From Lutjanus erythropterus (lineage: Eukaryota; Chordata; Actinopteri; Lutjaniformes; Lutjanidae): 64,000 bases of DNA. Under the pieces are notes generated by a model. That model saw only the letters and a list, made by a program, of their open reading frames with translations. It had not been told where the DNA came from and did no database searches. Position 1 is the stretch's first letter; every line of letters begins with the position of its first letter. The stretch is from contig CM034606.1 in NCBI GenBank assembly GCA_020091685.1, positions 19,174,695 to 19,238,694 on the forward strand, written 5' to 3'. The position numbers and the translations under genes are program-made. Below, piece after piece: positions 1-13,106 of this stretch.

Positions 1-248
1 TGCCGAATGGCACAGCTTCTCTGTCAGCTGTTGTCTTTTGTTTCCACACACCTCACACTGGTTGCAGCACCTGTCTTTCCCATTCCTGTGTGAAGACTGT
101 GTGGAAGGATCGAGGATAGAGAAGGTGTGTGTCACCTGGGGTCCTCTGACTGAGAGAGGCTGTCATGCCCATCACTGCCCCAGCAGGCCCGCCAATCACA
201 CACAGGCAGGCCCACGCTGAGACGAGGCCAGAGAAAACAAGCAAACAA

Positions 249-410
249 GACAACAATCGACAACAATCTTTAAACACGCTTGTCATTCTCCTCTGAGAGA
301 TTTCCATTTCAGCTACTTAAGCGGCACATAAAAACACGACAGCCATCGCCAACAATCTCTAAACACAACTCTGGTGTTCTCCCTCCTCGGAGAGATTACA
401 GATTTCCAGC
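249..410 (+). repeat. Imperfect direct duplication of about 70 bp
   Basis: Copy 1 (249-312) and copy 2 (338-410) align through a CAACAATCT-TAAACAC core, a TTCTCC-CTC(G/T)GAGAGATT middle and a final TTTCCA---AGC. Their starts are 89 bp apart. The copies have diverged by several substitutions and small indels, so the duplication is not recent. Confidence 0.6.
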
Positions 411-2479
411 CATTTAGTAGAGAATGAGAAGCATCTGCAGATTGAGGGGATTGGCACAGCACGCGTTGGCGTGTCGCAGCCTGACTGGGTTGAGCGCGGT
501 GTGGCGTGTCATTTTTGGGCGCGCTGTTGCTCAACATCAAGAGAAATCGATGGCGTCTCCACAGGGGCAGGGAGGCCTGTGGAATAGAGGAGCTTCTCAG
601 GTCTGTTTGAACTCATTTTCTTTTCTGGGCGGTTGCCCCCTCGCTCAGCCCCCTAAGGCATCTCCCTCACAGCAGGCCCTGACAGCTTGACACATTGACA
701 GCTGCCGCTGAATGACAACTGATTTGTACAAATTTCAAGCCTTATAAATCTACCTGTCACAACAAGAGCATAAAAGAGCTCGGACCCAGCAGGTAATTCG
801 GAAGTGGTGGGGGAAGAAGAAAAAAGGCCTGCTTCCTCCTCCTCCTCTTCCTCACACCTGACAGCCCAGTCTGAGAGGGAGAAAGATAGAAGATAGAGGG
901 TAAAAAAAAAAAAAAACAATATATCTCTTTTTTTTCCTTCTTTCCTGCCAGTATACCATCATCCTCTCCTCAGGTCCACTTTGAATAAGAACTGGTGGAA
1001 CCATTTTCTTGCCAACAGGCGATCAATCGTCTCATTTAGAGATTATAAAGAGTGGACTGAAAATGGAAAAGTGCAATTTTGTTTTACACCAACATTAAAG
1101 CAGCGCCACCTGCTACTCACAGGATTATCACATCGGCCTGCTTCTCAAGGCTCTCACTGCCGCTGCTGCTGCTGTAGTGCCCCTACACCCCCCTACCGCC
1201 CCGCGCTTTCATCTGTTGGTAATGGCAGACCTGGCGGGCAAGGCCTATAGCTGCAATAAATCCTCTTCAGGAGTGTATCTTATAGCTAGATATAAACTAT
1301 GAGAGACGGGGGCAGAAGAAAATCAATAGAAGTGACAAACAGAGAAAAGGGTTTATAATTCTAAATGAGTTGTCTTTCTCATTTTTACAGGCATGATGGC
1401 TTGTCTGTCCTGGTCAGTAACGGCAATTTACCACCAACTCTCCACAAATATAAACACAACTGTGATCACTGCTCTTCTGTACGTTTAATCTATTCTTTAA
1501 ACTCAAAAATATGACATGACATGCTGCTGACACGTGGCTATTAGAGCCCCCACGCTCCCATGCTTTGTGTAAACACGTCATTAAGATAAAACACAGTGAT
1601 GTTAAACTTCAGGCTCTTCTCTACCTGTGTTTGGCTTCACTTTGAGGAACAATGAGAGGCAGATCAGGTGAGAACAGGTCATCCAGTCTCTTGCTTTGCT
1701 TGGCACACTCCCACTGTTAAACAGGACCTGCATAACTGACCGATGACACTTCTCCTGCTTGTTTACTGCTGGTTGTGATTGCTATAGGCAATGACCGGGA
1801 CCACACTCAATCTGCAGAGCAGGCTGTTTTATGTGAAACAGCACTGTTTGCATGCAGTCTGACAGTTGGTAATATGTGTTTTGCGGACGGGCATGAGTCA
1901 TTAAGCTAAGACTGACTGCCATAATTATCAGAAAGTCAGCATATACGACAGCACTGAGTAGATGCATATTTCTGTTTGGCAGCGTGGATTACAGGGCTGA
2001 AAGCAGGGACGGATTTAGTCATTTTGGGGCCGAAGGCAAACACAGGCATGGAGCCCACCACATCCCTTGTTCTCCCAATTTTTCAATTCTTGAATAAATA
2101 ATACGTTATAAAAATGAACTTTATTGTGGAATGCTGAGGATGAACACCGACAGCAAAATTAATTAACGGCACAAAATTGAGAATATTACAGAGGCAAAAT
2201 TTCTGACTATTCATATCAAGCGTGACATGATTTTGGGAGTAAATTAGTACACTTCTAAAAATAAATTGCACCGTGGCAAAAAAAAGATGTGATCAACATC
2301 AAGTGAGCACGACCTGGAGCACCTTATACTTAATAAAAAGAAGAAAAAATAACATACATGTTTCTCCGCTTGGTTCAGGAGCTGAAACTCAACCACAGCT
2401 GCTTCAGGATGTATTTAAGGATGGCACCAAGTTTGAAGAAACGGAGAAGTGATTTGAGAGAACTCAAAAATAAAAATAA

Positions 2480-2625
2480 AATGAATAGCAATGAATAATA
2501 TAATAAATCAATAAATAAAATGGCAATATATCACCTTGCTTACAGTATCACAACATACCTCAATATATTGAATCATAACGCTTGTATCATGATATGTATT
2601 GTATTGCCAGATTCTTGCACATGGC
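2480..2625 (+). repeat. Fragment of a dispersed fish repeat
   Basis: The run with CAATATATTGAATCATAA and TATCATGATATGTATTGTA up to GATTCTTGC resembles a short repeat that I recall in many copies in spiny-rayed fish. No second copy was seen in the window, so this rests on memory. Confidence 0.3.
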
Positions 2626-3380
2626 TCTAATGGATGATAAATGTCTCTCAACATGGCTGCATGAACTCAGGTCTGTGGGGAAGAGAACAACTGCCTGCTT
2701 TCCTAAACTCAATGACTTACTCTTTCAGTATTGTAGAACTGCCTGCTAAACCTCTCCTATTTGCAAGTAGGCAAAACACTCTAATCCTCCATTTGTGTGT
2801 ATTCATCCCTGTCCTAAATGTGCCCTTCCGCACTCTAACCCTCAAAGACCCTTCCCTTCATGCAGCCACCGACCCTGCTGTTTGATTAAGACTTAGCCCA
2901 CTGCTTTATCCCTGGACAGGACCCCGGCTGGGCCAAAAAGCACGAGTTAAGCAAAGGGATTATCAGTGCCACTCCCATCGAGGCAGTCAAACTGTCACAC
3001 AGATCAAAGCGGCTCCCAGCTGACCCTCAGTCATTTAAGGCAGGTGTCCTCTCATATTCTAATGTCGCGACAAGTGCACAAACCCGGCTATTGAAAAAGG
3101 TACGGCAGGATTGTTTGCCTGCCACATTCGGGATTGCCGCCGTACATCATCTGAGGATTTGTTTCTAGTGAGTCATGTTGAATGAAGTGCAATGTATAAA
3201 GCTGAATCGGATTCTTATTTAAACCTCATTAATCTTTTGTATATTTTTCAGCAGGACATATAATCTATGTATGTGCTTCATTAAATAATTTAGTGTTTTT
3301 TTCAATATCAAATATATTACAACACAGTTTATAACATTCATTATTCTAAGCCTAACGTCATAAAACTGGAAATTTTAATC

Positions 3381-3633
3381 ATTTGTATTTAGGGCTGCAA
3401 CTAACAATAATTTTATTATTGATCAATCTGTTGATAGTTTTCACGAATAATTAGAATCAATTAGTTGTTTGGTCTATAAAATGTCAGAAAATGGGGACAA
3501 ATGTTGACCACTCTTTCCTATAGCCCAAGGCGACGTCCTCAAATGCTTTGTCTACAGTCTAAGAATTTGGACATTTTTTCTTAAAAAATGACATAATTGA
3601 TTAATCAGTTAATCTTTTTAGCTCTATTTGTAT
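3381..3633 (+). mobile_element. hAT-like MITE (AGGGCTGCAACTAAC family), copy 1
   Basis: Element 3389-3625, flanked by a perfect 8-bp duplication ATTTGTAT at 3381-3388 and 3626-3633. It starts (TT)AGGGCTGCAACTAAC and contains TTAGTTGTTTGGTCTATAAA. It shares these and other blocks with the copy at 40248. The 8-bp target duplication is the mark of hAT-type transposition. It is non-autonomous, with no transposase. Confidence 0.75.
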
Positions 3634-5871
3634 TACAAGATCCATTTATTTAAATTGGCACCAGATATGTAGAATTTACTTGGATACATAATGGGAAAAT
3701 TGTAAAAAATAATGCTGCAACATGTTTTTGACAGCTGTTATTTACCCCAAAACAGAGCAGCAATGGGGCAATAGTCAGATGTTTTTACTGTGAGATCACA
3801 GTTGATGACAAGAGTCCTGTTATGTCTTGATAATTTGGGAACATTGGCATGACAAGCATCGGTGCCGTAAATAAGTGAACACAGACTGTGGTGTGACACC
3901 GCTCCAGCGGGAAGACAGCCTAAACTTGACATGTCCCCCAAGACCTCCCAAATAATGCTGGCGCTTCCCTCTGCACCCAAAACCCTCAGAGAAAACAAAG
4001 AAGTGAAGATGAAAGAGGGGAAAACGAAGAAACTAAAAGTGAGTGTGATAAAGATAAAAAAAGAAATGGTGATAGAGACACCTGCCCGATAGTCGCACAA
4101 TCATTTAAGGCCCTGAATGGTTCTTATTATGGCATCTGAAGCCCAGCTGGCCTTGGATCCAGCAGGTCGGCTGTAGTTCAGCTGAGGGTCTTGTGATCCG
4201 GGGGTGGGAGGAGGGACTTGGCTCGAGCGGGAGGAGCTGGGACCGAGGGGCTTGGTAGGGGCAAATGGATGACGGATGGGCCTAAGGGTGAATGCCAAAA
4301 CCATAAATTCAACCTCAGCCTGACCCCAAGATCCTATAAAGTTTATTTACATTTTCACATTGCGTCCACCTCTAAAACGTCTATGTTTAGACATTTCAAA
4401 GCAGTATGACGCGTCCATCTATCTTGCCACCGCGCTCTTGCAGAGGACAGGGAGCCGGGACCAGTTTATCCCACCCTGACCTGACTGGCTGCCTGCTCGT
4501 ATCCTCCCCTGTTCAAGGATCACTCAAAAGGCCTTTTATTAATTGCGGGTTTGTGTTGGGAGCTTCTATTTACAGCTTGCCTGCCGAGCTGTGAGCATGC
4601 TTTGAGGCATTAAGTGACTTTTAACCCTCTTCATATTGTGTTTGATATCTTTCCCATGTGTTATTCCGAGAGTCATTTACCAATGTTTATTTGCATTGAT
4701 TTAAGCTGTCGCTTAAAGATTAAATTAGATTAACTGGGAAGACATTGGCAGTAAAGTGCTAACCACAGTATCACATTTCCTACGGCAGGGTGTCATGGGG
4801 ATCATGTCTATTTCCACTTCAATCCTTTTAATGATTTTCATTCAGAAATCAGTTCTGTGTTTACTTTCATCAGCCTTGACTAGAATGATTTCTGGCAACT
4901 TTGAACACAAAAGTACTCAACTGTAATTAGCAGTAGCAAGAATTCACTGTTTTACTGCCAAGGCACTCAACAAAACAACAAAAAAAAACCTTTACCACGC
5001 CAAAGGAGCTCACATGCTTTTAACTCTTTTCTTCTGTTTGTGCAAAGCAAGATAAATAAATAACTAAAGGCAACATCCTGCCGTTTCACTTTCCTGCAGC
5101 CCCCATACACTGCTCTTTTTGATTTGGGCGCCTGTTGAGAAACCTTGTTTGGACAGCCATGGGGTGGAGCTGCCAGGCTTATAAGTCTGCCACAGAACAC
5201 AGGCGCAAACAGGGCAGCCCGCAGGGGTCCTCTCATCGGCGGAGGGAGGGGATTCTACCACCTTAGCGGGTGAGAAAGGCACAGTATTATTACACCCCAT
5301 CAAGGAAACTCCAGCTGACAATAAATCCCTGAGTGCTTTACAGTGCAGACAGTGAGCATGGAAGAGTGCCACTGAGAGCGCGAGGGGAGGAGGGAGAGGA
5401 GACAAGGAGATGAGGGGAGGGAAGGGGGGAAGAGGACTATCCCTCAAAAGGCCATAAAGCCTTCAGGCTGTCATTCAGGGCAAGAACCATGGCAACGGAA
5501 AGTGTTTGGAAATTCCTCCTTTTTTTTTTTTTTACCTAAAAGATTTTCTGAACACAGTTGATCGGTCACAGTTACTACATTCCTTTTAAGGCTAATAAAT
5601 GTCTGATTTCACGAGGCAATTAGAAATAAAAAGAACTCGGCTGTATCCATTTGTTTTTTCACAAGCTTCACTGAATGCATTCTGTCTTGCAAACATACGC
5701 TAACATGTGCACAGTGCAAATTCTATTGCCAATACTTTAATTCTACTTAAAAACAAAGACAAGAAAGAGGTAAGTATATGTTCTTTACTTGAGAAGAGGT
5801 GTAAAGAAAGACTAGTAAAAGTATTGATTCAACTTCTTTACTCAAGTAAAAGTGAAAAAGTACAGGCTAGT

Positions 5872-6111
5872 TTTTGTCTGTTATGTAATTTTTTATCTTG
5901 TTACTTCTTTATGTTGTTTTTGTCTTGCTATATCTTTCACGATGTTGTCATCTTGTTACTCTTTAACATCATTTTCGTTTGGTTGCATCTTTTACATCAT
6001 TTTACTTATTTTATGTTTTCAGATGTAGCTTTCATCTTGTTATGTCTTTTATGTCATTTTTGTCTTGTTACGTCTTTTACATCATTTTCATCTTGTGACG
6101 TTTGTCATGTG
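5872..6111 (+). repeat. 28-bp minisatellite, about 8 degenerate copies
   Basis: Unit TTGTTACGTCTTTTACATCA plus TTTTCATC (28 bp). Unit starts fall at 5898, 5925, 5953, 5981, about 6009, 6037, 6065 and 6093, almost exactly 28 apart. The copies differ by several substitutions. The chance 135-codon ORF over this stretch owes its length to the repeat. Flanks carry the AAGTAAAAGTA / AAGTATTTGTA motifs of a fish transposon family (see 41701), so the array may have grown inside such an element. Confidence 0.75.
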
Positions 6112-8043
6112 TGAAATACACATTTTGTTTGTTTGTTTTTTTTAAGTAACAAGCCTGTTTTGAAAATGTAAGAGATAGAAAATACAGATATTTATGTTCA
6201 AATGTAGGGAGTAAAAGCAAAACCTTGTCAAAAAATAAATACTCAAGCAAAGTAGAGATAACTGAAAACTCTGCTTATGTACAGTAACAAAGTATTTGTA
6301 CGTCATTACTTCGATCCTCTGAAACTATCACAGTGGAAAACAATGTACAGGGCAGCTGGCTGCAGGCAAAACCATTACTCGAAGAGTGTCCTGTCACAAA
6401 AATCTGCCAAGAGCTAAAAGAAAAATACACATATAAAATAATCACTGATGATTCTGGGCTGGTTCTGTGGTGGAGACAGCGCTGTATGGCCTTGTGTGAG
6501 AAAACAGGGAACATGCCTAAGTTATTACTGCAGGAAGGCAATCTGTCAAAGCCAGGCTGTTCTGGCATAGCCAATACCACTGGTGAGATCAGAGAGTCAG
6601 ATTCTGCTTGCAATTACTGCTAAAGGACCTTGGATGCAGGCAGCCTGCTATCAATTATTTCCCTGGCCCTAGACACTTGGAGCTGTCAAAGCCCTACTGT
6701 CTTCTGTTTTGTAACAGAGGGCCCTCTGAGGCTCGGAGGAAGCCTAGCCTCTCTCCGACAGCAAGGGAAGATAGTTTGTGTCATTAAGTGGCGCTATTAC
6801 AGATTCACACACACTTCAGAGTATGTTTTTCTCCTACTTTTCTTGCTCTTTCCGATCTGTTACTGTACTATACCGTGCCGTCTCTGCCTGTATCTGTTAC
6901 TCCCTCTCACTCACCCCATGATGAGTGGATTAAAACTAAAAAGAGAAGACAGACCACGAAGAGAAGTGTTCTGGCTGACAGCTCTGACCTGGGTATTTAT
7001 GGTGAGGCTCTCGGCTCTGATATTCACCCTCGGTGCTTTATGTGCACTGCACACGGCCCCTCAAAGGGTATACAGATCCCCTGTGCCCAGATGAACATTT
7101 CCATGGTAACTGATAATCTGACCAAAAAATCCAACACAAAAAAAAAAAATCAAGAAATAAATGTGTTTATTTCACATTACTTTATAAAATTAAACATACA
7201 TAATGTTTATTTCTCTTGCTCGGTTTTCAATTACCCCTAAATTATAATGATGAGGCAATTTAGCAATAGCCTAATGTGGTATAAATGAAATTTACATATG
7301 CACCATTGAGCCACTTATCCGGCTCCATGTTGTTGTGCATCCTTCCCTCCATGTGGAATAAAGGCTAGACAGGGATAGATTAATCATTTTTCCACAGGAT
7401 GACATTACTTTGGCCCACTCAGCCCTGAGCTGTCCCCCAGGGCAAGCCCCTGGATCATCCAGGACCGGAGCTTTGGCACAAAACGACAGATTCCCCCCCA
7501 CAGCCCCTGCCAAGTTCCAGGACCTTATCACTGAAAATTACATTCTTATGGTAAGCAAATGTGCTCTAAAGCAATACCGCACTTGCCAGTTGCATGAAAC
7601 TGTCAAAGAAGGGACGAAAGGTCATTTGCTGTGTGGGTTGCAGCAAGTAAAATATGGCACACACAGTGTGTGTGCCTAAGTGCATTCACATGCACCTAGC
7701 TGGAAGAACCGGGGTTCAAGGGATGATAGCAAGGTTATTGTCATCTAAGCTCCTCAAGGTCAGCTGCCATCATCAGCACAGGTATTATCTCCTCACACAG
7801 ACAGCTAATGTAGTGCAGCTTTGTCCTTGAAATGAAAGCCGGTCAAGAGATGGTCAAGCCATTTTTTATTTGCTTTTCTTAGATGAATTTGGACTGATGA
7901 CTTTTACATGTGTATCTAACATAGTTTGAAAAGAAAATACTCGGTGGTCATATGAATTATCTGTATGTCCTACGTTAAACCAGAGAGACCTTGATCGTAT
8001 AGTTATCACAATACTAAAATTTTTAACTTTGAAACTAGAGCCA

Positions 8044-8170
8044 GCCAATATTACAGGGCTGATACTGGCCTATCACAGCTGGATCCATCTATATTGGTAT
8101 CTGCATATGAAAACTTTTTTTTCAGTTCTATAGAACATAATTTATGTATATTTGATCCTTTTTTGTAATT
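8044..8170 (+). repeat. Fragment of a 'CCGATATATTGG'-type repeat family
   Basis: Shares GAACATAATTTATGTATATTTGA plus a T run with the copies near 11495-11580 and 41940-42060 in this window (text here limited to short blocks: AACATAAT, TATATTTG, TCCTTTTTT). All lie in the same orientation. Confidence 0.4.
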
Positions 8171-8172
8171 AA

Positions 8173-8465
8173 AGGTGCAATACACAACATTCAGTCTCAC
8201 ACAATTCAACATGGCAGCCTGGTGTGTAACTTTTTCATATTGCAGCTAGACAGTGCAGTAAAATATGTTTCTGAAAACATTTTTTTTTGAAAATAGGCAA
8301 TGCAGTAACAGAATCTTGATCTATATTTGATCTTCACTGCCTAGTTTCATAGTTTTATCTGTGTTTCAGGACTCTCCATTGGAAACCAGAACCAAATGGC
8401 TGCTGCCTGGTCACAACGTCTTGTATTACAGCTAAGCAGTACAATAAAATTTGTTTGTTTTTGGA
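8173..8465 (+). repeat. Dispersed fish repeat with internal duplication
   Basis: The stretch from AAAGGTGCAATACACAAC to about 8465 contains two related segments: CAGCTAGACAGTGCAGTAAA near 8245 and CAGCTAAGCAGTACAATAAA near 8430. I recall ACCAAATGGCTGCTGCCTGG and its neighbours as part of a common spiny-rayed-fish repeat. The boundary is approximate. Confidence 0.4.
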
Positions 8466-10441
8466 CAGAGTGTGGGGTTATAATTTAAGAGGAAAATCAA
8501 ATTTGAGAAAACATTATGTTCATATCAATCTTAAAGGTATGTGCGTATACATTTGTGGGGTGATTTTGTGAAATGTGTTAGGGGAAGAAATCAAAGTAAA
8601 AATATCAGATAGTTTAAAAAGATGTATAAAGAAATTATTTTTGTGGAGAACAGAAATAAGAAAGGGGAATGTCAACCATGTTAATGGTGACAGTTTTTGC
8701 TGGTTCCTTTCTCTTTTCACATTCTTGATTATTGAGTATTGTTGATGTATGAAGAGTATGAACATAGTGGTGTAACTGTGGTGTTGGGAAGGACAGTGGG
8801 TTTATGTAATTGATAGGTTAATGATGGATTGGTATAGAAGAGAGGTAGGACCAGAGAAGCATATTGCTTCTTCCAACTCCTTTTCGGACATGAAATGTTA
8901 ATTTATGTTGCTCATTGACAGTTTTTTCTCTTTTTTTAATTAACAACCTGCAGACAGCGCTGGTACAGAAAAAGTCACTGAACACTGTCTGGCTTTACTA
9001 TGGTGCAAGTCAAATTTCATGCTCTATAATTAACTGGTATCATATTGTTTTAAACAAAACACTTGTACATATCAATACTAACTTTACTTGCCAGCATAAG
9101 AAGAAAAAGAGAAAGGGATTCTAAAGTGTTGATTAAATGTTAATATGTTACCAGCCTTTGAAATATAGAGACAATACAAATGGAAACTCTAACTCTACAA
9201 GATGCTTAACAGCTTAAACGGCTGATCGGCTCCATTGTTTCCCTCATCTTTGTCAATGAGACAATGAAAATGTAAAGCACAGCAAAGTGATGCACCCCAC
9301 TCGACTTATTAAAGTGCCTTGCCTACTCTCAAGAACAACTCTGCATATATAAGAAGTAAAATGAGCTGAATCAAGTCTTTCCTCCGTATATCCAGACAAA
9401 TCGTCAGCCAATTTCATCATCCTCTTGGACTAAGATGCCAAAAACCCCGAACAATACCAACAATTGATGTTGACAAAACTATAAGAGGGGAGTGTCAGTC
9501 AAACTCAGGTAACTGTTTACTTCATCTGGGGGAATTCAGGCGAACATGAGAACAGGTGAGAGGATTAAATCCCGCCTCGTTGATTGATACCAGATATTTG
9601 TTTTGGTGGGGAAATTAAACTTTTGCTTTTAAGCCAGCGACTTCCCTTATCTCTCTATTCTTCAGTAGGTTTAGTCATGCACGGAGAAGGTGCTCAGAAC
9701 TTTCCAAATACACTCAGACAGATTGGGAGGAACTCGCTCTGTCACAACCTTTTGTGAAGGGTTTACAGCTTAAAACCGTTTGCCCTATACACCGGTGACC
9801 CCTTTTCCCCTCCCGACTCCAAAGTTTCTCCAAACATCAAACTTGGGATTATCTTTTTGATTTCCTTTTAGGTGAAAAGAGTTCTTAAGTCCACAGCTGT
9901 GGGGTCTGACAGACAAAAGGGGGAGGAGGAGAGACTGTTAAGTCACCATATTTATCATGACTGGGTTACCTCTCCTGTCAGAACCTTTTTTCTTCCACAT
10001 GCTAATTGGCAATATCTTCCACACTCCTCCAAACCTCCTCCGTCACCCCCGCCCCTCCACCGTACACCCCTTTTTTAACCCGCTTTCCCTTTTTCTCTTC
10101 CCTCTCTCACCCCTCCTTTTCCCTGCTTACCCCCGTACAGAACCCCTCTCCCTGGCTCGAGGCTGTCCCTCTCCGGGGGGAAGCAAGGTCTGTCAAATCA
10201 AGTCGAAAGCAAAGCCTATTAGCATGCTAATCCACAATAAAAGCTCAAGATCTCCTGGGCTATATTTGTCACTTCCCCTAGGTCCAATCAGACATATAAG
10301 GAGGTGTTGATAACTTAGACCAAATTTAACTGATTTGCTTTTGACGCTACGAGCTTGTGGTGCTCAGATACACAACAAATCCAATCAAGAGGTGGACTAT
10401 TTAAAAATGAAACGCTCAGAGAAAATAAATTAGTAATGTAC

Positions 10442-10445
<4 letters not shown>

Positions 10446-10498
<53 letters not shown>
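10446..10498 (+). repeat. (TG)n microsatellite
   Basis: About 26 uninterrupted TG units. It is likely to vary in length between individuals. Translations over it give Val-Cys or Thr-His runs that are not genes. Confidence 0.95.
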
Positions 10499-10500
<2 letters not shown>

Positions 10501-10931
10501 CTTGCTGGAAACACAGGGACATTCATAGAAAAGGGTCAAATGAAGCCAAGAGGAGACATCATGATTCTTATGCAGACTCAAAACCCAGGGGGGCTCCTTA
10601 TTGACAGCACCAGCCTTGTATCCACGTTAAAGGCCGTAACTACATCCACATCTGTAGCTCAATAAATCTTTTTTTTTTTTTTAAAAAAAGGGCCAGCTTT
10701 ACTGGCATCAGGATCTGTGGAAAAAAAAAACTTTAAAAACAGTTGGTGTTCAGTGGAACTGTCTGATATGCGAAACATGCAATTATATGATTTGGGCCAT
10801 ATCCTGTAAATCGTTCTGCTTCCATCTACAAACCCTGACATGAAAATACAATCCAAGGCTTATTAATCCATGTATGCCAACAGAATTATGGTTACAATTA
10901 TTAATTCAAGTCAAACATAATTGCTAGATGT

Positions 10932-11864
10932 AACCAATACTGGATTTTTGGAGCTGATGCCAATACCGGTATTAGGGAATTTACAAAATACGTTATCAAT
11001 ATTTCAGCCCGTTTTCTTTATAATCAGACATAAATAATCCCTCAGATGCGGTTATCAAACACATGTGACAGAGATATGTAATGGAGGCAGGATATTTTAC
11101 AGTTAACAGTAAACTTCAGGGCACTGAAACAGTAAACCTTCACAGGTATTTTTAATAATTAAAAATATCTAAAAAAAATACTGAGATATTTGATTTTGTT
11201 CTACTTCACTGCAAGTAAAAGTTCTGCATTCTAAAAATTAATAAAAGTATGTCAGTAATTATAGCAAAACTTGATTAAAGCACTCATTGTGCAGTGAAAT
11301 GTGCCCTGTCAGTATTTTATTATCATATATGTGGATGTTACACAAAATGTGTATAGTGAGTATATTGTGACTGATATAAGTCGACCAGTATTATCAGCCC
11401 GATTTCAGCCTTTCACAGCTCAATGAGCCAGTACTGTTATCAGCATATGATGAGATATTATGACATTATATGGTAACTTTTGTTGTTCACAGAACATAAT
11501 GCAGATTGATTTTATTTGTTAGCTTTATAGGCTCCATTTTATGTATATTTGACCTTTTTTTTAATTCAGGTTTAATATATTTTGCTCTATTTGTTATTTT
11601 TTAAATTTATAGTTATTTAGGATTATTACAAATATTGTTAAAAGGTAATCCTAGTGCCCTGATATCAATTTCATTAAAAAATATCCTGCCTCTACATCTT
11701 TCTCAAAAGTGTTTGATAACCACATTTCAGGGGCTATGATCTATATTCTGAATATTATATTCTGTATAAAGAATATTGGTCGATGTATCTGCATCAGAAT
11801 TCTTTTTTACTACCAAATCTCCCTAATCTATTGGCATCTGCTCCTAAAATTCAGTATCAGTTGG
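10932..11864. mobile_element. Long inverted-repeat element, about 930 bp
   Basis: The left arm, from 10932 to about 11105, is imperfectly inverted in the right arm, from about 11673 to 11864. Examples: GAGCTGATGCCAAT (left) against ATTGGCATCTGCTC (right), and GCGGTTATCAAACACATG against AAGTGTTTGATAACCACA. The middle carries the CAGAACATAATG...TTCAGGTTTAATATATTTTG block shared with 41940-42060, so it is probably composite. No transposase frame is visible. Confidence 0.6.
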
Positions 11865-13106
11865 CCTCCAATGGTGAGCTATATATCATATATCATGGAA
11901 TAGCCTAAAATATTAAGATATAATTTATACGCTATATTGCCCAGCCCTAATAGGCCAATATTGGGCCAATAGCATCAGCCGTTTGATATATCCATTGAGC
12001 CCTAATAACAGTAACTCTAACAGCACATTAGCTTTGCCACAGTAACCAAGTTTTTGATTTTTTTTCTCCATTTTTCTTCCAAAGTGAGCTCATCTTCTCA
12101 AATGATAAACATTTCACACATCCCAATTCATCATCTATTTTCTGAAACACTGACACAGATATGATGAGAAATCTAAAGCAATGTGTCTGGCAGCCGCATT
12201 AACTTTTAAAAAAAACTTCTCCTGTTTCTCCGAGAGCGCCAGGCATGGCTTGCACATAGGGAGATCAGAGAACATGGCCGCTGTGGTTCGCCTGCTACCA
12301 TCAATCAGGCCCCAAATGGCTTCCCTGACACCACCACTACTCATTTTCCAGTGTGCCTTATGCGGCCACCATCTTGAAAAAAAAAAAAGAAAAAAAAAAA
12401 ACACAGCGGGGAAAAATTGGTGAGGAGGAAGGGGTGCTTTTTTGAAGAAATGGGCAGGGAAGGTTTACTAAAATCACTGCCAAATACTCTCCTAACAATA
12501 GGTTTCCAAACACATCATCTGGAGAGGGAGGTGGGCTGGAGATGAAGTCCAGGTGCACGCCAGCAGCGAGTGAGTGAGTTCTCTCGTCAATATTGTATGT
12601 TTGAAATTTTTGACACACGCTCACCCCTACCTTACCCCTCCCTCGTTAATGCAGTCCTCCCTCTTCACACTCCTCTCCATATCTTTACCCGTCTCTCCTT
12701 TCTCCCCCACGCCGCCCCTCCCTTCCCTTCCGTGTGCTGAGGCCAGAGTCAAATTTACAACAACTGTCAAAGTCAGGGATGACAGATAAATTAATCTTCT
12801 CTTCATGAGTTTACATCCCAGGCATCTGGGCTGCTGATCTGGCCCCTAACAAGCGCAGGGTCTCAGCGAGCTGTCTTTTAAAGCTGATGTTTTCATGGCC
12901 AGAGATGAATTACCCTGTCACGAGAATCTATTTATACAGCAGTTAGAGGGTGGGGCTCTGGATGCAGGACAGCGTGATTTCATGGGTTAAGGTCCCCTTG
13001 AAGCATCTCTTAAATCTGGTTCTGTCAGACACACATCAGCACCGGGTCCATTTTCAGAGCGGTTTTGGTTATAGATTTTCTTTACATATGCAGACTGCTC
13101 TGCAAT

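Noticed and set aside
6630..7240. Two overlapping plus-strand ORFs of 150-154 codons.
   Set aside because: They overlap in different frames, carry no domain and end in AT-rich non-coding sequence. I take them as chance.
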